Source: Rhopalosiphum padi (taxonomy: Eukaryota; Arthropoda; Insecta; Hemiptera; Aphididae). From it: a stretch of 64,000 bases of DNA. Each line of letters opens with the position of its first letter. The first letter of the stretch is position 1. Both the position numbers and the translations under genes were made by a program. The notes beneath the pieces are model-generated. The model was not told the origin of the DNA. It did no database searches and saw nothing but the letters and a program-made list of their open reading frames with translations. Below, one piece after another: positions 9,361 through 21,420 of the stretch. The stretch is taken from NCBI RefSeq assembly GCF_020882245.1, contig NC_083598.1, positions 90,339,714 to 90,403,713 on the forward strand. Direction: 5' to 3'.

Positions 9361-11859
9361 ATCGTCAATCAATGAATGCACAATTTAAATAAATGTTATT
9401 TTAAGAATAAGATAATAATAATAAAAGTAGTAATATTAATAATAATAAGATCAAGAATAAGAATAATAAAAGGTGCTCCCAATACTATATGACTATGTAT
9501 GAAAATAATATTTTATGTTTTTGTACACCAAATAATGCAAAATGTTATTAAATCATTGATACTGCTGTCGACATTAGGATATTTTTCATTTTTGCAGCAT
9601 TTAACATTCACGAGAAGAGATCAATTTGGTAATTTTATGAGTACCTATTGTGTATTTCACTCATAGCTATAGTATTATAATATAGATTATAGACAATAAG
9701 TGCAGACAAATACATTAGATAATATGCATCATTTTTCTATGGTAAGATTTATATTATGTAAATTAATTATAGGCTTCTGGAGTGTAATAGTTATCCAACA
9801 GTCAACTAATAAAAATCAATGTATAAACGTTATAAGGTATTTTAGTTAATAATATACAGTATTGAACAATAATATTCATTAGCTACCACGTGTTTGTTAA
9901 ATTTTGTTCAAGAGTAAATACATTATTTAATAATTAACAATAATAATGAAATTCATAATCATCAATAAGTTTTAATTTATAGCCTCAATTGTTTATATAT
10001 TATATTAAAATATTTGAGTATAATTCTACAGGTTTTAAATTTAAATAATTATATTCTTTTGTTGTTGAAAAAATATGTATGAACATTAATATTTAATTCT
10101 TTGAATGAATTTGGTACATTCAAATACTATACAATATTATATTAGTCATATTATGAAATGTGTACGTAATAATACACATAAATCGGTAATTCTTGACATG
10201 CATTAAAAAGACAATTAATAAGAATATCCGAGTTTCATTGCACACGAATTATACGAATCGCATGAATGAAACAGTACTAGACGCAAAATTCTTCGCCTTC
10301 ACCTTCTATAGATACGGCTTAAGTGCTCGAGATTCGGCACTGTAAATGCATATTAATTCAACTATCAAATATCATAATATTAATATTCTAATGTGTACGA
10401 TAAGTTATATACTCTAACTCTAATAGGTGTTTGTATAGGAACTTTATACTATTCAAAGTTCGAATTTATACAAATTTTGATTTCACTTGTTACGTGCACA
10501 TCATCCGCGATCCGACATAGTCGAATTGCTTACCTGATAGGTTAGATGCGTGTAAATTTATCTTCCCCTATGATTATGTATTAGGTACTTAAATACTAAT
10601 ACTCAAACAATCGACGATCGACTTTAACGTTTTCGCCTACAAAACAGCATCAGATTTTCGACGTCAGAAGTACAGGTATCTATTTGCATCTGTTGACGGC
10701 TGATAGCAATAGACCCCCAACTACCATTTTTCATATTTATATATATTTTTTATTATTCATTCATGCGACGGGACACGGTATTACACCGATCGATCACTAA
10801 ATATTCACTTGTAACTAGACACTCAATTACAATTTCAAAAAGCATGTTTTTATTATTTTTGAATTCAAAAAAGAACCAAGCATGCGATGGGACAAACTTT
10901 TACATCAAAGATAACTAATAATAAAGTAATAAGTTATAGAAAAACTGATCTCATAAATACGGTAATCGACTTTATCACATTTTTAGTGACCTATTTCTAG
11001 ACACCCGATCGTCATTCCCTACCGAATTTCCTGTGAAACGATTTTCACTCAACCATCACCTCGAGGGCGGCTTCTGCTCCCTGTAATCGAGTTTCACCAA
11101 CCCCTAGTTATAAATTATAAAATAAATATAATTATAATCATTATTAAGCTCTATTGTATTTTATTCGTTTACATATCTAAAAAAGAAAAATAGTAAGTAC
11201 TAATGCAATGATTCAAAATCAACAAATTATACAAATAGGTGTATTATTATAATATAGTAAAAATTTGGATAATATATAATACAATGTGACTGCAAAATGT
11301 GATAAATTCAAAATTCGAATCATCAATATTGTAATACAATTTTGAAATGTAGGCAAGCATTTCTTCCATAGTCAAAAATAAAATTGTGTTAAATTCGATG
11401 ACTTGTGTCTGGATAAGAGTCGCTTTATCCCCATCCAGATTAGGACTATCTTTAAGTCGCCACTGACTATCGACAATTATTATCGTTAAAAGAATTAATA
11501 AATGATGCAAGTTCGTAATATCCACGAAGTGGGGAGATCGTCGTCATTTATATAGTATTCAATCGGCGCGCTTGGTTTACGATAACAGTAACGACATCTA
11601 CCGCTGTCGTTTTAAAGTTTTTGTCTCGAGTACAAACTTTCGGACAGCCATTTACAAATATTTAATAATACAATATAATTTTGGTTTAATATGTAGTATT
11701 TTAGTAATGTAGTATATAGTAATTATTAATTAGTAACTAGTGGACAGTGGTAATTGTATTAAACTAGTAATTAATATGAGCCTATATAAAATGTATATAA
11801 TAAGTATAAATTGTACTTTATGATTATTTATATTATTTATATATTTATTTATAAAAAAA
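9361..11859. other. AT-rich intergenic sequence
   Basis: No supported gene. A 92-codon minus-strand frame at 11525-11247 begins with GTG, not ATG, and is preceded by a TATATAA word at 11554-11548. Its start is hydrophobic (LLILLTIIIV) but without an ATG it cannot be called a gene. A short GC-richer patch at 11030-11105 shows no clear feature. Confidence 0.4.
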
Positions 11860-11927
11860 CTGAGTATCATATATGATATACTCAGCCCGAGTTAGAAAAA
11901 CTACTGAGTGCATATATGATACTCAAG
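11860..11927. repeat. Two adjacent near-palindromes around CATATATGAT
   Basis: The 26-base near-palindrome at 11860-11885 begins CTGAGTATCATATATG and ends ATACTCAG. About 18 bases on, a second copy at 11904-11927 begins CTGAGTGCATATATGATACT. Each can form a short cruciform or hairpin, and the two copies are clearly related. The function is unknown. They could be a small satellite unit, transposon ends or a binding site. Confidence 0.6.
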
Positions 11928-13400
11928 GCGTTCGTGGCAAGATCAGTGAAATTTACAAGGCAGTCAACTTGTTTTAACAGAAATTTCCCATAGAATAATC
12001 GATAAAACTATTATGTAAATTGTAAATCTTAACGATTGCACGTATAATATATGATTTATTTTAAATTGTAATAAGCTGAATATTAAATATTTAATAGGTT
12101 CCTGCTATGATCTAATTATTACATTCATCGTTATCATATAAACACATGTTAACAGTTATAGTAGGTACTCAATAGTAATAATGCAATATATTGATAGCAT
12201 ATATATATATATATATGTATTTACGTACTGGGTACATAGTTCCTATTAATAACATTGTTAACTATGGATACCTTAATACCTACCTATTAAATTATAATTA
12301 CATCTTACGTAATACTGTTAGACCGTTATCTTGCATATCTAGATATAAAAAACACAGGAATGATAATAAAGTGGTAAGTGTAAAAGAAACATAGATAGGT
12401 ATTTGGAAAAAAAATTAATTTCAATACAAAGAAAAATTAGATATTAAAAATGGTCAAGTTGAAATAATATTATATACCACATACAATTGAAATACTATTA
12501 TAATACACGTATAATATTATTAATAATAATTTATTTTTATTTTTCATAATTTCAATAATTCAATAACAACAGATATAAAATCGAATTAGTATATTATATA
12601 AATATACTTAAATTAAATATAATTAAAGAATAAAATATAATTATAATATCTATTAAATACTAATTGTACAATATTATTCACGTAGACATATATTATGCCA
12701 AACACGAATTCGGGATTTAATCTACCTTAGATATAACAAAAATTGTAATTACTAATCATCATTTGGATATGAGCTATACCTACTTGGCTACTTATTATTA
12801 AGACGAGTGAGGTGTACAGTGTACACCTAGCATAATGAATGACTTGTATGCACATTGCACGTGCAGGCTACATTTTAAAATTTAATTATCGGTCAAATTA
12901 TAATGTACTTAGGTATATTTTTATTAATGCGATAACCCAATAAATATTATGCAAATATTTGATGAACAGTGACTAAAGATTATAAAAATATTATAAACAA
13001 AAAATATTACAATCAATACTTGGGTACCTATTTATAATATAATATACTTAATATTGACTTTAAATTTTAATAGTCTACTGACTCAGCTAATACGAGTAGC
13101 TATTATATATTATGTAAGTACCAAATTACTAGTTCTGGTATGTTAGTAGATATCTAATTTGTACTTTGTTGTAAATACTAAACCATTAATCAATTACTCA
13201 TAATACGTACATAGTTACATCAGACTATATAATTTTGTTATAATTTAACTTAAGATATTATTATATACAATTATAGACATTTCATGATTAATACGCTTAA
13301 TTTGATAAAATAAAATAATCGTTGAACATGGGTTAAATGTCAATGAAAAAATATTTGACTTATAGGTTATATTTGCTAATTTAAATGTAAAACTTTCTGT
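11928..13400. other. AT-rich intergenic sequence 3' of the carrier gene
   Basis: Very AT-rich with short ATATAT runs (12200-12216). Nothing gene-like is apparent. The next recognisable signal is the poly(A) signal of the carrier gene. Confidence 0.4.
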
Positions 13401-13406
13401 TTTATT
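13401..13406 (-). promoter_or_regulatory. AATAAA polyadenylation signal of the SLC25A35-like gene
   Basis: Minus-strand AATAAA lies about 150 bases downstream of the carrier stop codon, giving a plausible short 3'UTR. An ATTAAA variant near 13541-13536 is a closer alternative. Confidence 0.5.
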
Positions 13407-13556
13407 GCATTTGGTTGAAATTCAAGACCATCAGGAACATTACCTTTAGAATATAAATATAAATGATTTAACAATTTATATAACCTTGGGATTTCCAATT
13501 TACACGATGAGTAAAAAATGCACAATATAAAATCATTTAATAAAGTAATTAAAATA

Positions 13557-16321
13557 TTAAAGACTCTGCATGGTTTTAATGCGGTTGGACACTTCTGATT
13601 CAAGTATTCGCAACCTGTCCCAGAACACCATGCTCAAAACGACATGGGGTCCAAGTCGAAGGTAGCACGGAACAACGCCTTTGTAAAGCCCGTAGATTCC
13701 TTCTTGTTTGAAAGTCTTGGTCATACATTCAATGTACGATGAATATAAAAGACCACGGCCTTTGGCGTCAACAGCTGCATTTGAAAAATCAGATATAATA
13801 TAAAATAAATGTATAGGTATTGCACGATTTATGTACTTAAACAAAATTATCCAATACGCAGAGGGGTAAATCAAGCATGCTAAATGCAAATTTTTAAATA
13901 TATTAAAATTCAGGTTTTCATCATTTTTAAATAGGTTCATATATTTAAGGATTATATTTTAAATTATTTAGATTTTTTATACCATAATAATATGTTCTAT
14001 CACTGTAACGATGAAATTTTCTATTTTTCAGACGAGAACCAACCTTTCTGCTGTAAGTATACCTAATGTTAAACAGATGATTTCTTTTTATCATGTAGAT
14101 ATATCTAACTTTTAAAAAAAATTGAACGAATAGTTATTGAAATATAAAAGATTAAAAATAATGGTTGATAAAAAGGGTTCTATAGAAGAATTAAACATAT
14201 GTATTTTAGGATATAGTATTTATAATATTAGGAAATTTTTTACAAATTATAAAATATATCTTATCAATTATTATATTAATCTTATTTTATCTTTCAAACT
14301 AACTATGCTTACTCTTTTGAATCTAGAAAAATTAAATAACTATAAAACTATTCGTTCGAAATTTCGAATATAGATTTAGATACATTAATATTTTTAAAAA
14401 GTAATTTAATTATAAATTAAGTGGAAAAGGGGGATTTTTGTTTGAAAAAAAAATTGGTATCACTACAAGACACTCCTTAAGTGGTATATTAATTATTTGA
14501 AAATAGTGTCCTTATAAGTGTCTATACTTAGAAAACACCAAAAATCATAATTTAATTATTAAAAAAAAAATGAGATTGGGCATGCTTGGTGAACACTCTG
14601 TATAAATTTAGTGGCATCGAAATATACAAATATATCAAATGTGCCAAATCAAAAGTCCGATTTAGTTCTTAAACACGTATTTAGTAAATCACGATAGGTA
14701 CCTACTCGGCACTCAGCCACTATTTAATTGGCAATCACCATATTACCCCATAGAACATTGCAATTTATTCCCTCTCCCCAAGTGAACATAATATATAAGC
14801 ATGTACTATATTATATATTATTATATATTGTGTACAGATTTCGACGCCACTTATAAACAATATTGAATGTAGGTATAAATTATACGAGGATGACCACGCG
14901 CGTTATGTACCTTGGTTATAGAGTCTGGTGGATACCAGATCGAATGGTGCCATCACTATTGACATCAGCACTCCACCCAGCATGCTGCATATGAGAGTGC
15001 TCAGGAATTTCTGATCCTTGGTCAACACCCCGTGATCGATGAGCGCCTCGTTGAGTAAACTTATCGTGCTCAGTTGCGTAGCCGACGCTACGCCAATGCG
15101 TACCATGGCCCCGGTTGCCCCGCGCCAAAGTCCGCGGACAACGCCGTATTTGTTGTACAATGTTAGTAGACCGTTTATCGTACTGGTGGTGTTATGCTGA
15201 TGACCGACAGCGATTGATTGAGCGGAAAATGATTGCAGGTGAATTTTTAACTGAACGATCCGAACCATATAAATTTATGATTTTAATACATGTATATTAT
15301 GCTCAATAATAAATAAAAAATATAAAAACTATTAACTTTCGATCATAATTAAAAGTACATTATCGGAAATAATATAAACGATCTATAATGATAATTTATT
15401 AAGAGTGACTAAGACTCACTTAGACAAATCTTTGAGTAAAATCGATTTTTATTATTATTGTTAAAATACTATTTTAGTCGTATACTCGTCTAAAATAAAA
15501 ATAATTTCCATCTATGAATTTTCAACTTTTGATTTTTAAATCTTAATAACTGTCTAATAAAATGTAGAATATTTTTAAAAAATATATTGATATGATAGAA
15601 ATACACAATACATTGTATAATATATAATATTAAATTATCTTCTTTTTTTTAATAAATAAAACACTAAACACTAAACTTTGCTCGGTGTTACAGCCATCAC
15701 TTCAATTTTTTATTGACGATCTACGACTACAGTACGATGTACAAATACGTATGCCGTCGTTTACAAACTTACCGGCTATTACTCACGGGCTATATGTATG
15801 ATATATTGATATGACAACATTAAAATATTACAGTAAAGTTATAAATTCGATCACTCTTCCCTGACTCTAAGATAATTCTAAGATGCGATTTTATTTATGT
15901 ATGATGTATATTATATAAATATAAAATAATTATGAATTGCACTCACCATACCGAGTGGACTGCCTAAAAAACCACCCAACATGCCGGCTCCGGCTCCGAC
16001 AAACGCGGACTTAATCAGCGAAACGTTGCCATCATTTTTAAGTATCCACTTTTTTTTTTGCGCCAGATCGAAAATGCCTAATCTAGTACCATTCAAAAAC
16101 ACTTGGTGTCCCATAGACGGTAATAGACCTTTTTGCAGTGCCAACGGACCTTCATTTTTTGCCACTACGTAAATAGCGTGAGCGAAGTTTCTATAGTGGA
16201 CTTTGTAGTTGCCTGCTTTTTTCAGCTCTCCTTGTAGCTGAAACCGGGTTTTTATTACTTCCAAAGGATTGGTGAAGCACACAGCGCCACTGGCGCCCAA
16301 AGCACCCAATACAAATTCCAT
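13557..16321 (-). CDS. SLC25A35: Mitochondrial carrier, SLC25A35-like (three coding exons, 310 aa)
   Basis: Coding exons are 16321-15947, 15250-14911 and 13774-13557: 375, 340 and 218 nt, totalling 311 codons with stop. Exon 1 ends ATG|GTGAGT (phase 0), exon 2 enters after TTCAG and ends CAAG|GTACAT (phase 1), exon 3 enters after TGCAG. The protein has the three ~100-residue repeats of SLC25 carriers: NPLEVIKTRFQLQGE at residues 18-32, SPLGMLKIHLQ at 121-131 and APFDLVSTRLYNQ at 226-238. The sequences SIAVGHQHN, GLWRGATGA and STRLYNQ are typical of SLC25A34/35, relatives of yeast oxaloacetate carrier Oac1. The length suits the family. It should sit in the mitochondrial inner membrane; its substrate is not established by sequence. 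Repeat 2 has Gly where the Px[DE]xx[KR] acid usually is, and repeat 3 has Ser at the basic position. The frame is intact. Confidence 0.93.
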
Positions 16322-16322
16322 T

Positions 16323-16335
16323 TTAGGCCATTTCT
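16323..16335 (-). promoter_or_regulatory. Minimal upstream ORF and 3' splice-like site before the carrier start
   Basis: Just upstream of the carrier ATG (16321) is a two-codon uORF, ATG GCC TAA (16331-16323), one base before the start. AG at 16335-16334 after a T-rich run (ATAATTTTTAG) looks like a 3' splice site, so coding exon 1 probably begins at 16333 and joins a remote 5'UTR exon. A uORF this close may lower initiation at the main start. This is inferred from sequence only. Confidence 0.45.
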
Positions 16336-16911
16336 AAAAATTATATTTTAAGTATAGTGACATAATAAATAACAAAAATAAATATTTAATGTATAGATAA
16401 TAACGAGTACGAATCTGAATGCCAAAACACTCTATACATGACATGTGTCTATAGTAATATAACTGTATAAGGTATAAATTGTATACAATTAAAAAAATTA
16501 AATTATTATTTTATATTATACGCAATTATAGTGTATTATTAAGTATTGTATATTGCAATCATCACAATTTTTAATAATTTGATAACAAATAAAAAAAAAA
16601 CTATTTATACAGAGAAATAATATATACTATATATATTATATAGTATACATTAATGTTGCTATGAATTAACGTTCATTTAAGTACGAACTATATATGTGTA
16701 TATGTCAGTATTGTGAATCATGCCTACAATAGTAGTCATCTTTAATTATTTTAATTATCATATCATATCATATAAATGAATCAAAAGGTCGGTCACACAC
16801 ACCACGCATATAATGTATTTAATAACACGTGGTTAATATAATAATGTTAAGTATGTATCTATAATCATTAATATTTTAACGATAAAGTATTATCTCAATT
16901 GGCATATTTTA

Positions 16912-17785
16912 GATTCTGAACGAAGTGAAGAATGTATTGATTTTACAATGATGTATGGTTTTTTTTTGTGTGTCTGTCATTACGATTTGGAGTAGAAATA
17001 ATGCTTTGATCTTTGACTTTAGTCCCTCTTTGAAAAAGAAAATTCATCTAGTTGGTACTTTGGGGGAGTTAAAAGTAAAATATTTCCAGTAGTTTTCAAA
17101 AGCGTCAAGAAAAACCCTAAAAAAGTGACGGAAAAATGGGAATTTTTACGCATAATCAGTTTTTGACAAAATTGGTTTTTTTATTTTGCTGTAACTCGTA
17201 AACGAATCATTGTAAATACTTTAAACTAAATGTTTGTATTAGCGTTATCTATTTACGATTAAATTTTCCTAATATTTTGACCTTTTTTAAGCTTTTTGCA
17301 GACAATTGAAATTTTTGATTTTTCTAAGTTTTTATTTTTGAAATGACTTTAAACAAAATTGGATAACCAAAAAATCTTTAAAATTTAATACAAGGCTTAT
17401 AATAAGTTATAATTATCGTAGTAAAAAAAAATTTTAAATCGTTAGTCACAATTTTTATTTATAACCATTTAAAGTTCAAATGTTTACGAAATGTGTCAAA
17501 ATCGCGAAAATTTGCAAGAAATTTTGAAGTTGAAAATTCATAAAATTTTTGTGATTTATACTTAAGGTTCAAAAATCCAATACAAGGTTATCCATAAGTT
17601 TTCCTTTAAGTAATTGTAAAAAAAAATTCCAGAGTCAATATAGAAAACATGTTATGAGCGTATGAAATTTTATTTTTTACGAAATCGCGTAAAATAACGA
17701 TATATTACAATTTAATTATAAGTAATAATAATATAATATATCCAACTAATTATCATTGACTGACAAATCATTTCCGTTCAGAATC
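16912..17785. repeat. Dispersed repeat with 11-bp terminal inverted repeat GATTCTGAACG
   Basis: GATTCTGAACG at 16912-16922 is exactly mirrored by CGTTCAGAATC at 17775-17785, enclosing 874 bp of AT-rich sequence without a coding frame. A diverged inverted fragment lies at 4279-4450. Sequence near 57885-57915 shares the left-end word GAATGTATTGATTTT. This looks like a non-autonomous DNA-transposon or lineage-specific repeat family. I could not confirm a target-site duplication. It lies in the putative large 5' intron of the carrier gene. Confidence 0.65.
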
Positions 17786-19400
17786 GTTTTTCGTATACAA
17801 TGATACTAGTCATTGCATTCAAATTTAACACATCCCTTAAAGTGACCTACTCTCCATCTCTACTATACAGCAGATCGATATCCACTTGTCCACCTTTTTT
17901 TTTTATTTAGACGGATTAATAATTGATGTCAAAAAAATGTATAGCTACAAAATTGTTATTTTGTTATCAATGTTATCACAATGTCTTTAAAAATAAAATC
18001 ATAAATATCAAATTTGCAAAAATATAAAAGATAATAGTTATTATTATGTATATTATTACATTTGTAATAATATGTAATAAAAATAAAAAAAAAATTAAAC
18101 ATTTATTTATTTATGTTCTTCGGTTACCTAGGTTAAGTTAGGTTACCAAATAAATAAAATACCTGCATAGTAAATTTCTATACTGCAAATAGTTATGAAT
18201 GTCAAATTATTTTACGCTTTTATTGTGATATACTATACAGTATACACATTACACATTGTAAAATTGTAAAATAAATATCTTGATTATAATAATATTGATC
18301 AAAATAAATTTGATACAATTTAGTGTTGGACAAATGGTCTTTTAAGCGTTATTTAGTGACCCATCGTTAGTTTATTAAATTAATCAATGTATACGAAACT
18401 CTGCATTAAATAGTTAAACTTTTATATCTCAAAATAAACCTACTAATTAAAATAATTGTCATGACATATTTTAACAAATTGTTTTTAAAATATTCCGAAT
18501 GTTAATATACAATTAAACTATTGACACAACTTATTGGAAAACATTTTAATTACGATTTTTTTTCCTGCTTATAAATACTTACCTAACTATAATTTTGAAT
18601 AGTAGGTACCTACTGAGCATAGTTATTTAAGTTTAATTTAAAAATAGAAACTAATTTGTTTTTATAAAATAATCCAGTTATAGGTAACTGGATTTAAATA
18701 AAGATTATTATGTAAATTATAAAAATTTAAAAAGTTATGCTAAAAATAATATATTTTTTAATTGACTGTACCTACACTACAATTTAACAATCACATTATA
18801 CTAATATTTTTTGTAGGTACTTAACTTAGTTCTAAATCTAAAATATCATATCACTAAATTATATAAAGATTTGTTAGTCTGTGAATTTATCTTATAATAT
18901 GGAATTTATTGATAAAAAATGTGATCGATAATGTGAGGTATCAAACATTTTTACATGGCGTATTAGATTTTATATTAGACATTAGCTACTTACACCACCA
19001 TAAAATAATTCACCTTATTGGATTATTGTATTGCATGGAAATAAATATTTTTATTATACCATTGTGATAATTTTTCCAAGTAGAAGCATATCGTAATATT
19101 TAGTTTAAATTAATTGAGATATACATTTCGATACCGTGTCCACTTGTATAGTTTAGCTCCCGGATAACTGTTAAGTATATAGTTGGATTACTTTAATCAC
19201 GTGCAATAAATTTCATAGGTATGAGACAATATTATTCAAATATTGCAAACATCGCACGTAATAAAAAAGTAACAAGTGGTGACAAGAAACTCATTGTCTA
19301 GTTGTCAACGACTACTGACTATATTTTGTATTTGTGCTTTTTGTAATATAATTTATAAACTATTTTAGTAATAATTGTCCACGTTGGGCAGAATGCTCAA
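17786..19400. other. AT-rich sequence, likely intronic
   Basis: Nothing gene-like seen between the dispersed repeat and the hAT-like element. If the 5'UTR exon near 21.0 kb belongs to the carrier, this is intron. Confidence 0.35.
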
Positions 19401-19922
19401 CAGTACACCATAGGCGTGCCATGGCCATAGACTTGAATTCCAGGGGGTGCCTACAATTTTTTCGCGCCCTTTTCTTAATTTGGGCCCTCCCTTAAAAAGA
19501 CATGTACATATTTTAATAAATTATATAAATTATTATTATATTAATCAGTGGTATTACTAGTATCAAGTAATGTAATACATTTCATTAGATAGTTGGACCT
19601 AAAATCTATTTTCAAGATAATTGTGATATTTATTTATTATTTTTACTTTTGTAGTCAATAACATCTAGCTGTTATAATCATAATAAGTTTTATCACGCAA
19701 ATTTAAAATAGTTTACGTTGTATTATTTTTTTTATCTCGAAACATAATTTTTTTTACGACATATTTTAGAAAAAATACCATTTTTATTCTAGTAACATTA
19801 GTTAAAATACGGACCCATATATATGCAATATGCTTTAGGATTTAAATTTTAGGGCCCCAATTACATGTAGGGGGTGCCCAGGTACACCCGGAACCCCCCG
19901 TGCGCACGCCTATGCAGTACAC
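19401..19922. mobile_element. hAT-like MITE with perfect 8-bp target-site duplication
   Basis: The element spans 19409-19914 (506 bp). Its left end CATAGGCGTGCCATGG mirrors the right end, whose reverse complement starts CATAGGCGTGCGCACG. Sub-terminal GGGGGTGCC/GGGTGCCC words are also related. Flanks CAGTACAC at 19401-19408 and 19915-19922 are identical 8-mers, the duplication length of hAT elements. No transposase is encoded. The perfect duplication suggests a fairly young insertion. Confidence 0.88.
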
Positions 19923-21004
19923 CTTAGTATGCACATCGTGTTCCGATCAAAATCGGTAAGTTTCAACTTTTCATACAAAACTATAATATATGGCTTTATC
20001 TACGCGTAAATAATATAACTATAATTTTATAAATAAATATTTATTAGGAATAATTTTTATCGATATAATATTCTGTTATTCATTTTTTAAATTATTATTT
20101 TTGTTTTGAAATAGTTGAAACAGCTCATTTCCGAGAAATAAATTTATTTAAATACAAAATTAATAATACACATTTAAACGTTCTATAATAAACATGAAAA
20201 TAAAGTAACAGCGGTACTTGTACGATCTGCTGTATAGTAGAAAATATTGAGAGTTTTGTGTATTTATGTAATTGAGTTGAACACTGTAACGGGCGTGTTA
20301 AATTTTAATTCAATGAATTTGAATAGTATTACAACGAAAAACTAAAATCGATTTTGACGATTTTGTTAAAAACTTGTTGTGCGTGATTTTTCTTAATTTT
20401 TTTTTATATTTTTTTTTGTCGACATTTTAAAGTGCCAACTAAATCCAATTTTATTATATATGTATTCATAATATTTCTTGTATTTTAACGTTTATTTTAG
20501 TCAGTTAACAAATGCGTAGCCACGTATGTACCAGTTTATTTGAATTGTAATTCATATTATTGTTATATGCTAATGTCTGACTGAAGTACTTAAAACATGT
20601 AATATTTTTTAAATATTTATAAAACTAGCGTGATTAATAAAGAAAAAAATAGTACCTACTTTTAGTTAAAAAATCTCCTAAAGCAATGTGACTAAAACGT
20701 GTTCGTTTAGATTTCAACATATTGCCTCACAGCTGTAGTATAATCAATACATTAACGCGCTACTTGATTTACGGCAAAGAATTTCAATGAATAAACTTAA
20801 ATCAAATAAATGCAATTAATACTACTTAATATACTACTATGTGTCTCTATATCTATCAATATATAATATAGTGTACCTGCTATAGAGATAAACATAAATA
20901 ACTATAATAAATTATAATGTTAGTCAATTTAATATCATTAAGTGATGGGTACGTAGGTATTTCTTTCTAGTCGTGTACTCGTGTAGAATATGCCATATTA
21001 TTAC
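19923..21004. other. AT-rich sequence, likely intronic
   Basis: No coding or repeat structure recognised. Probably part of the large 5' intron of the carrier gene. Confidence 0.3.
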
Positions 21005-21420
21005 CTTTATATTAGTCTTGAAACAAAAACGATCGATCGTCCGTTGCCAGCAATTTCAACACGCGGACTCAAAACAGTCGAAACGAGTCGAAACTGACTG
21101 ACTAACAATATACACAGTAGTCACACACTACACAGAGCACAAACGAAACGTGAATATTACAACCGACGAAGTGTCGAACGAACGAGTGCTGAGCGCGTGC
21201 AGTCGTGAGCACGAGGTCGGGGTTACCCGACGACACTCGTGAACGGTCGCGGCAAACGCTCAGCTGATTATTAGTTATTACTATTATATAGTCGTGACCT
21301 TGACAGTGATTACAGTACTTACTATAATATTACTACTTAATGCTACTTTACTAACGTTAAGTTATTTGACGTTTGTCCAAGTGTTCACACATCACGCGCC
21401 GCGATAATTAATCATTTATT
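21005..21420 (-). promoter_or_regulatory. Candidate promoter and noncoding first exon (probably of the SLC25A35-like gene)
   Basis: A CpG-richer island on the minus strand contains tandem TCAGTCAGT initiator-like motifs near 21105-21095. The transcribed side ends in AAAG|GTAATA (donor at 21004-21003). This fits a 5'UTR exon of about 90-100 bases that could splice to the acceptor at 16335-16334 of the carrier gene, giving a first intron of about 4.7 kb. The link is inference. A separate or divergent transcript is possible. Confidence 0.4.

Noticed and set aside
11247..11525. 92-codon minus-strand frame with a hydrophobic start and upstream TATATAA
   Set aside because: It begins with GTG and no in-frame ATG precedes the hydrophobic part, so a eukaryotic start is missing.
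14903..15309. Alternative frames overlapping carrier exon 2 on both strands
   Set aside because: They are shadows of the SLC25A35-like coding frame, which has exact splice phases and family motifs.
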